Below, piece after piece: positions 58,885 to 64,000 of a DNA stretch of 64,000 bases. Below the pieces are notes generated by a model. It was not told where the DNA came from, ran no database searches, and saw nothing but the letters and a program-made list of their open reading frames with translations. Each line of letters starts with the position of its first letter. Within the stretch, counting starts at the first letter, position 1. This DNA is from JBPCMN01 sp013695115 (GTDB lineage: Bacteria; Actinomycetota; Acidimicrobiia; IMCC26256; JACDBD01). The stretch lies in NCBI GenBank assembly GCA_051002235.1, contig JBPCMN010000058.1, positions 1 through 64,000 of the forward strand, given 5' to 3'. Position numbers and translations under genes: made by a program.

Positions 58885-59632
58885 CGTCGTGGTCCTTTCG
58901 TGTCGCTGCCCTCTCGGTGGCCGGCCGCTCGGAGTACACGACGAGGCTCTTGCCCAGGACGGGGTCGAGTGCCTTCCCCACCGCCGTCAGCCAGCGGGGA
59001 CGGTTGGTCAGCTCCCACACCAGGAAGTCGTGGTAGCGGCGGACGGCCCAGGCGCGGTCGGCGCGCTCGACGCCCACCGCGCACCGCAGCCACCAGTACG
59101 GCGAGTGGAGCGCGTGGGCGTGGTGCGATCCCTTCGGGACCAGCCCGGCCGCGGTCAGCTTCGATTCGAGGTCGCGCTGGCGGTAGATGCGCACGTGCCC
59201 GCCGGGCGTGTCGTGGTAGCCGGAGTCGAGTGCCCAGCAGATCCGCTCGGGCAAGCGGGTTGGGACGGTGACCGCGATCCGGCCGCCCGGCCGCAGCACC
59301 CGGACGAGCTCGGCGAGCGCGCCCTCGTCGGCCCAGATGTGCTCGAGGACCTCGGCGGCGATGATCCGGTCGAAGCTGGCGTCGGGGAACGGGAGCGCGA
59401 GCGCGTCGCCGTTCACGACGCCGCCGGTCGCGCCGTAGCGGAGCTCCCCGGCGTCGAGCATTCCGCCGGCGACCGCGCTGACATCGGCGAGCTCGGTCGC
59501 GTCGGCGTCGAACGGCACGACGACCGCGCCGTGGCGCAGCGCCTCGAACGCGTGGCGGCCGCCGCCGCAGCCGAGATCGAGGAGCCGGTGACCGGGCCGG
59601 AGGTCGAGGCGCTCGAAGTCGACGGTCAACAC
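58871..59632 (-). CDS. Class I SAM-dependent methyltransferase (Methyltransf_11-like)
   Basis: The 253-residue protein begins at GTG 59632 (VLTVDFERLDLRPGHRLLDL), with motif I LLDLGCGGGRHAF, GDALALPFPDASFDRIIAAE, VLEHIWADEGALAELVRVLR and PGGRIAVTVPTRLPERICWA. A C-terminal extension (YWWLRCAVGVERADRAWAVR) may bind the acceptor. The start overlaps the glycosyltransferase stop by seven bases. Together with its neighbours it probably modifies a sugar or lipid intermediate. Confidence 0.85.
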   Translation of the reverse strand: MLTVDFERLDLRPGHRLLDLGCGGGRHAFEALRHGAVVVPFDADATELADVSAVAGGMLDAGELRYGATGGVVNGDALALPFPDASFDRIIAAEVLEHIWADEGALAELVRVLRPGGRIAVTVPTRLPERICWALDSGYHDTPGGHVRIYRQRDLESKLTAAGLVPKGSHHAHALHSPYWWLRCAVGVERADRAWAVRRYHDFLVWELTNRPRWLTAVGKALDPVLGKSLVVYSERPATERAATRKDHDDVAA

Positions 59633-60912
59633 CGGGCCGCCCTGTCGTTGGGGAGCTGGTCGTCGAGGAGGGCGCGGTACTGCTCGACCGTGCGCGCCGC
59701 AGTGATGCGCCAGGTGAACCGCTCGAGCACGCGGGCGCGGCCGCGCTCGCCGATGCCGGCGCGAAGGTCGTGGCCGTCGAGGACGCGGCGGATTCCGGCA
59801 GCGAGCGCCGACGGGTCGCCGGGCGGGACGAGCAGGCCGGTGTCGCCGTCGCGCCCGACGACCTCGGGGAGCGCGCCGCCGGTGGTGGCGACGACGGGAA
59901 CGCCGCAGGCCATCGCCTCGATCGCGGGGAGCGAGAAGCCCTCGTAGAGCGACGGCACCGCCGCCACCTCGGCCTCGGCGTACAACTCGACGATCCGCTC
60001 GGTCGTGACGCCCGAGACGAACGTGACCGAGCCCTCGAGGCCCAGGCGCTCGATCAGCGCGGGGATGGGGCTCTTCCCCTTCATCTTGCCGATTACGACG
60101 AGGTGGGCGTCGTCGCGCTCGGTGCGCACCTTGGCCAGGGCCTCCAGCAGCGGTGCCAGGCCCTTCATCGGGACGTCGGCGCTGGCGGTGGTCATGATCC
60201 GACCCCGCACCCGGGCGACGCCGGGCACGGGCCGGAACGTCTCGGGGTCGACGCCCACCGGCACGACGTGCAGGCGGTCGAGCGGGATGTCCATCTGGGC
60301 GGCGATGTCGCGCTTCGACGACTCCGACACGGTCAGGTGGCGCGGGATGCGCCGCGCCACCTTGCTCTGCATGCCGAGGAAGCCGTACCACCGCCGCATC
60401 GCGAGGCGGCGCCACCTGCGCTGCTCGTGGGCGAGGTCGAGGTCGCGGTCGACCGTGATCGGATGGTGGAGAGTCGTGAGCACCGGCCAGCCGTCGTCGA
60501 TCATCTTCGCCAGCCCGGTGCCGAGGCACTGGTTGTCGTGCAACAGGTCGAACTGGTGACGGCGGCGGCGCAGCATCCGGCGCACCCGCAGCGAGAACGT
60601 GTACGGCTCGGGGAACCCGGCGCCGCACATGATCGCGAACTCCTGCACGTCGATCCGACTCTTGAACTCCCACGGCCATGGCACCCGGAACGGGTTGTCG
60701 GGCCGGTAGAGGTCGAGGCTCGGGACGCGCGTCAGCTGGGCGGGGTCGTCGAGCTCGGGGTAGGGCGGCCCCGAGAACACCTCGACCTCGTGGCCGAGCG
60801 CGGCCAGCTCGCGGGCGAGGTAGCGGGTGTACACACCCTGGCCCCCGCAGTGGGGATTGCCCCGATACACCAGATACGCGACGCGCAGCGGCACAGCAGG
60901 AGACCCGGGCAT
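59626..60912 (-). CDS. GT4-family glycosyltransferase
   Basis: The 428-residue GT-B enzyme has the N-terminal domain LRVAYLVYRGNPHCGGQGVY, TRYLARELAALGHEVEVFSG, a linker VVPVGVDPETFRP, and the C-terminal nucleotide-sugar domain with SLYEGFSLPAIEAMACGVPV (the E-x7-E motif). It probably adds a hexose to a lipid-linked or free acceptor. TAGGTT (60920-60925, minus strand) lies seven bases before the ATG, a leaderless promoter that drives this three-gene operon. It diverges from the peptidase gene. Confidence 0.92.
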   Translation of the reverse strand: MPGSPAVPLRVAYLVYRGNPHCGGQGVYTRYLARELAALGHEVEVFSGPPYPELDDPAQLTRVPSLDLYRPDNPFRVPWPWEFKSRIDVQEFAIMCGAGFPEPYTFSLRVRRMLRRRRHQFDLLHDNQCLGTGLAKMIDDGWPVLTTLHHPITVDRDLDLAHEQRRWRRLAMRRWYGFLGMQSKVARRIPRHLTVSESSKRDIAAQMDIPLDRLHVVPVGVDPETFRPVPGVARVRGRIMTTASADVPMKGLAPLLEALAKVRTERDDAHLVVIGKMKGKSPIPALIERLGLEGSVTFVSGVTTERIVELYAEAEVAAVPSLYEGFSLPAIEAMACGVPVVATTGGALPEVVGRDGDTGLLVPPGDPSALAAGIRRVLDGHDLRAGIGERGRARVLERFTWRITAARTVEQYRALLDDQLPNDRAARC

Positions 60913-60975
60913 AGAGGAGAACCTACTCGACGGTAGGCCAGTTCCCTGAAGGGGGCCCCGACTACCCTGCGCGCC

Positions 60976-62820
60976 GTGGAGGCCCGCGTCACCGCGGCCA
61001 TGGTCGCCCGCACCCACGTCGTGGCCGAGCCCCGCTGGAGCGCGTCCGGCCGCCTCGTCGCGTGGGTCGACGCGTTCGACGGCCGCGCCGACCTCGTCGT
61101 GGCGCGCGTGAACGGCGCGTCGTTGCCGCTGGTCGTCACCGCTGACGTCCCCGTGACATCGGTCGGCGCGTACGGCGGCGGCGCGTTCGCGTGGGCGGGT
61201 GACGACCAACTCGTCTTCGCCGCGGCCGACGGACGCCTGCTCGTGGTCGCGCCCGAAGAAGGCGGCGGCACCGCGCGCGTCGTCAGCCGCGACGGCCAGG
61301 CGGCGGCGCCGGCGGTCTCCCCCGACGGCACCCGGGTGGCGTTCATCCTCGAGCGCGACGACGCCTGTGACATCGCGGTGGCCCCGCTCGACGGCGCGGC
61401 CTGGCCGGCGCGCGTGTCGGAAGGCGCCGACTACGCCTGGGACCCGGCGTGGGCGCCCGACGGCGACGGGCTGGCGTGGCACGAGTGGGACCTGCCCAAC
61501 ATGCCGTGGGACGGCTCCCGGGTGGCGTGCCGCAAGGTCGACGGGCTCGCGCCCGCCGGGGTTCCGCAGGTCGTGGCGGGAGGCGACGACGTCAGCGTCG
61601 GCCAGCCCCGGTTCGCACCCGACGGATCGGCCCTCGCCTTCGTCAGCGACGGCACCGGGTGGGCCAACGTCTGGCTGGCGGCGGCCGACGGGTCGCGGGC
61701 CCGTCCCCTGATCGAGGAGCCCCGCGAGCACGCCGAGCCCTCGTGGGGGCCGGGCCAGCGGTCGTTCGCGTGGGCACCCGACTCCGCCGCGCTCGCGTTC
61801 GGTCGCAACGAGGAGGGCTTCGGCCACCTGGTCGTGGTGGCCGGCGACGGTTCCGGCGCCCGCCCGGTCTCGACCGGATGGCACCAGGGGCTTGATTGGG
61901 GCGGGTCGGGGCTGGTCTGTGTGCGCTCGGCTCCGCGCACCGCGCCCGTCATCACGGTGAACCCCGCCGACACCGAGCCGGGACGGACGCTCGCGGTCGG
62001 GGCGGTGGCCGGGCTCGAGCCGGCCGCCGCGGTCGAACCCCAGACCGTCGAGTGGCGAGCCGAGGACGGGGTGACCGTTCCCGGGTTGCTCTGGCAGCCG
62101 CGCGTGCCCGCTCTCGGGTCGGGCACGCTGCCTCCGCTGCTTGTCGACGTGCACGGCGGGCCGACCGGCCAGGCGAGCGCGTCGTGGTCGCCGCGCCACC
62201 AGTTCTTCGTCGACCGCGGGTGGGCGGTCCTCACGCCCAATTACCGCGGCTCCACCGGCTACGGCCGGGCCTACGCCCAGGCGCTGGCGGCGCGCTGGGG
62301 CCACTGCGACGTCACCGACACCGCCGCCGGGATCCGCCACGCCCGGCGCGGCCGGTGGTGCGATCCCGACCGCGTCGCGGTCATGGGCGGGAGCGCCGGC
62401 GGACTCACCGTGCTGCTACTCGCGGCCCGTCATCCCGAGTTGGTCCGCGCCGCGGTGAGCCTCTACGGAGTCACCGACCTCTTCGACCTCGCCGAGACGA
62501 CCCACCGGTTCGAGTCGCGCTACCTCGATCGCATCGTCGGCACCCTGCCCCGGAACGCCGGCCGCTACCGCGAGCGCTCGCCGGTGACCCACGCGGGCGA
62601 GATCACGGTCCCGGTCCTGATGCTCCAGGGCGCCGACGACAAGGTCGTCCCGCCGGGCCAGGCGCGTCTCATGGTGGATGCGATGCGGGCGGCGGGGACG
62701 GCGGTCGACTACCACGAGTACGAGGGCGAGGGTCACGGCTTCACCCGGGTCGCGACCATCGCCGACGCGCTCGAGCGCACGGACGCGTTCCTGACTCGCC
62801 ACGTGCTGCGCCGAACATGA
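60976..62820 (+). CDS. S9-family (prolyl oligopeptidase-type) serine peptidase
   Basis: The 614-residue protein has an N-terminal beta-propeller (RWSASGRLVAWVDAFDGRAD; repeated D-G-x-x-A strands) to about residue 350 and an alpha/beta-hydrolase domain. The catalytic serine lies in VAVMGGSAGGLTVLLLAARH (about residue 474), the Asp in MLQGADDKVVPPGQ and the His in EGEGHGFTRVA. It is like the dipeptidyl/acylaminoacyl peptidases. No signal peptide is seen, so it is cytoplasmic. TACCCT lies seven bases before the GTG. Confidence 0.92.
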   Translation: MEARVTAAMVARTHVVAEPRWSASGRLVAWVDAFDGRADLVVARVNGASLPLVVTADVPVTSVGAYGGGAFAWAGDDQLVFAAADGRLLVVAPEEGGGTARVVSRDGQAAAPAVSPDGTRVAFILERDDACDIAVAPLDGAAWPARVSEGADYAWDPAWAPDGDGLAWHEWDLPNMPWDGSRVACRKVDGLAPAGVPQVVAGGDDVSVGQPRFAPDGSALAFVSDGTGWANVWLAAADGSRARPLIEEPREHAEPSWGPGQRSFAWAPDSAALAFGRNEEGFGHLVVVAGDGSGARPVSTGWHQGLDWGGSGLVCVRSAPRTAPVITVNPADTEPGRTLAVGAVAGLEPAAAVEPQTVEWRAEDGVTVPGLLWQPRVPALGSGTLPPLLVDVHGGPTGQASASWSPRHQFFVDRGWAVLTPNYRGSTGYGRAYAQALAARWGHCDVTDTAAGIRHARRGRWCDPDRVAVMGGSAGGLTVLLLAARHPELVRAAVSLYGVTDLFDLAETTHRFESRYLDRIVGTLPRNAGRYRERSPVTHAGEITVPVLMLQGADDKVVPPGQARLMVDAMRAAGTAVDYHEYEGEGHGFTRVATIADALERTDAFLTRHVLRRT

Positions 62821-62830
62821 GAAGGCGGTC

Positions 62831-63472
62831 GTGAGCACGTACGCGTTCCAAGGGCCGCGCCGTGGTGCCGACCGCGGAGTGCTGCTCGCGCACGGCGCCG
62901 GGTCCGACAAGGACGCGCCGGCCCTGAAGGCGGTCGCGTCGTCGCTGGCGGATGCGGGCGTGCCGTCGCTGCGCTTCGACTACCCGTACCGGGTGGCGAA
63001 GAAGCGCGCACCCGACCGGGCGCCGGTGCTGGACCGCGCCACCCGCGACGCCGCGGCCGAGCTGGCGAAACGGGCGGGGCTGCCGGCCGAGCGGCTCGTT
63101 CTCGGCGGACGGTCGATGGGCGGTCGCTACTGCTCGCTCATCGTCGGGGACGAGGAGGTTCCGGTTCCGGCCCTGGGTCTGCTGCTGCTCGGCTACCCGC
63201 TGCACCCGGCCGGGCAGCCCGACCGGTTGCGCGTCGACCACTTCCCCCGGCTGCGGATGCCTTGTCTGTTCGTGAGCGGGACGCGCGACTCGCTCGCCGG
63301 ACGCGACGCCCTGGCCAAGGCGGCGAACGCGATCAAGGGCAAGGTCGCGTTCCACTGGCTCGAATCGGCCGACCACGGGTACCGGCCGCTCAAAGCCAGC
63401 GGTCGCACCCTCCCCGACGTCGTCGCCGAAGTCGCGGAAGTGTCGGCCGCCTGGGTGACGAAGTTGCGCTAA
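62831..63472 (+). CDS. Alpha/beta hydrolase (TEX30/KANL3-like)
   Basis: The 213-residue protein has the oxyanion segment GVLLAHGAGSDKDAP, the nucleophile elbow LVLGGRSMGGRYCSLI (Ser), LFVSGTRDSLAGRDAL (Asp) and ESADHGYRPLKASG (His). This set matches the small dienelactone-hydrolase-like family with the TEX30/KANL3 signature. Substrate is unknown. The GTG is 10 bp after the peptidase gene, so they are probably co-transcribed. Confidence 0.85.
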   Translation: MSTYAFQGPRRGADRGVLLAHGAGSDKDAPALKAVASSLADAGVPSLRFDYPYRVAKKRAPDRAPVLDRATRDAAAELAKRAGLPAERLVLGGRSMGGRYCSLIVGDEEVPVPALGLLLLGYPLHPAGQPDRLRVDHFPRLRMPCLFVSGTRDSLAGRDALAKAANAIKGKVAFHWLESADHGYRPLKASGRTLPDVVAEVAEVSAAWVTKLR

Positions 63473-63688
63473 CTCTTCGGTCGCGCTCGCGTCGCTCGCC
63501 GCTCCCGCACGCAGCTGACTGGCCGGGGCCCGGGGTACCGGCCCCCGCTGGGCTGATGGCAGGCCATAGCGACTGTGTGTCAAGCGTCACACCGGGCTGA
63601 CCTGCACGGACGGCGAAGCCGGCGCGAACGCTGGGTGAAACGCCCTGAATCATCGGCGTTTCGGCCGTGGCATGCGGGAGAATGGGAC

Positions 63689-64000
63689 ATGCGAGTCAGC
63701 CGGTCGTTCGCCTTCGTCGATCTCTGCGGGTTCACCCGCTTCACCGACGCGCACGGCGACGAGGAGGCAGTGGCGGTCCTCACCCAGTTCCGGGCGTGCG
63801 TGCGCGAGGTCGCGTCGGAGTTCGGCGTGCGGGTGGCGAAGTGGCTCGGTGACGGCGCGATGTTCGTGAGCACCGAGCCCGAGCAGCTCGTCGCGTGCGT
63901 AGCCGAGCTCGAGCACCGCATCGAGGTCGCCGGCATCGCACTCCCGATCCGGTCGGGCATGGCCGGCGGCGACGTCATCCTGTTCGAAGGCGACGACTAC
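63689..64000 (+). CDS. Class III adenylate/guanylate cyclase domain, N-terminal part
   Basis: The gene runs off the right edge; 104 residues are visible. FAFVDLCGFTRFTDAHGDEE carries the first metal-binding Asp, and KWLGDGAMFVSTEP carries the second (GD loop). This is a cyclase domain at the N-terminus with no preceding sensor. Whether it makes cAMP or cGMP, or is an inactive relative, cannot be seen. GAGAAT (63678-63683) five bases before the ATG may be its -10. The 216 bases before it hold no gene. Confidence 0.82.
   Translation, partial: MRVSRSFAFVDLCGFTRFTDAHGDEEAVAVLTQFRACVREVASEFGVRVAKWLGDGAMFVSTEPEQLVACVAELEHRIEVAGIALPIRSGMAGGDVILFEGDDY

Overview
The window is high-GC DNA with dense, often overlapping genes and many GTG starts. 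The order argS-lysA-hom-thrC ... rho-rpmE ... prfA-prmC ... wecA-like-atpZ-I-B-E-F-H-A-G-D-C is the actinobacterial order. The LLM-family oxidoreductase, DUF222-HNH gene and other accessory genes suggest a deep actinobacterium such as an Acidimicrobiia member; that placement is an inference. A second sign is the promoter layout. At least fifteen genes have a TANNNT -10 hexamer 5-8 bases before the start codon, which points to leaderless mRNAs.

1-14.5 kb is an accessory, defence-type island. It lies on the 3' side of a tRNA-Arg(CCG) gene and carries part of an IS3-family element at its left edge. On the minus strand are two modules of the same plan: C5-cytosine methyltransferase + effector + Vsr nick endonuclease. 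In one module the effector is a MORC/MutL-like GHKL ATPase with a nuclease-like C-terminus; in the other it is a predicted restriction enzyme, with a 56-residue ribbon-helix-helix gene in front. On the plus strand are a PD-(D/E)XK nuclease, an EVE-HNH protein (type IV-like), a relic of a type I specificity subunit, an HTH-SF2 helicase behind three 10-bp iterons, a small Cys-rich protein and a UPF0489 protein.

14.6-29.9 kb holds a diguanylate cyclase, argS, lysA, hom and thrC. thrB is absent from its usual place. An ApgM-family protein that resembles the proposed homoserine kinases lies 2.8 kb downstream and may replace it. It is followed by cyclic 2,3-diphosphoglycerate synthetase and 2-phosphoglycerate kinase, the two enzymes that make the archaeal solute cDPG. 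A Phd-VapC toxin-antitoxin pair and a lipoprotein sugar dehydrogenase lie between thrC and the ApgM gene. rho follows, behind a short leader reading frame.

29.9-44.9 kb carries rpmE, a DUF1385 gene, prfA and prmC. They are interrupted by a diiron-like protein plus LLM oxidoreductase pair and a 5'-truncated DUF1501 gene. Next come a nitroreductase, an SOS-regulated DUF222-HNH gene, an atypical thiolase, two tandem Cys-cluster nuclease-like genes, rpiB, glyA and a WecA-like phosphosugar transferase.

44.9-52.4 kb is the complete F-type ATP synthase operon. A perfect Crp-type palindrome lies at its promoter and an A-rich three-unit leader precedes atpE. The b subunit appears to have a cleaved signal peptide, and the epsilon subunit lacks its C-terminal helices.

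52.4-64 kb carries a lipoprotein, a sulfotransferase, glpX, a methylmalonyl-CoA-mutase-type large subunit, methyltransferases, a toroid-fold protein, a GT4 glycosyltransferase, an S9 peptidase, an alpha/beta hydrolase and the start of a class III nucleotide cyclase cut by the window edge.
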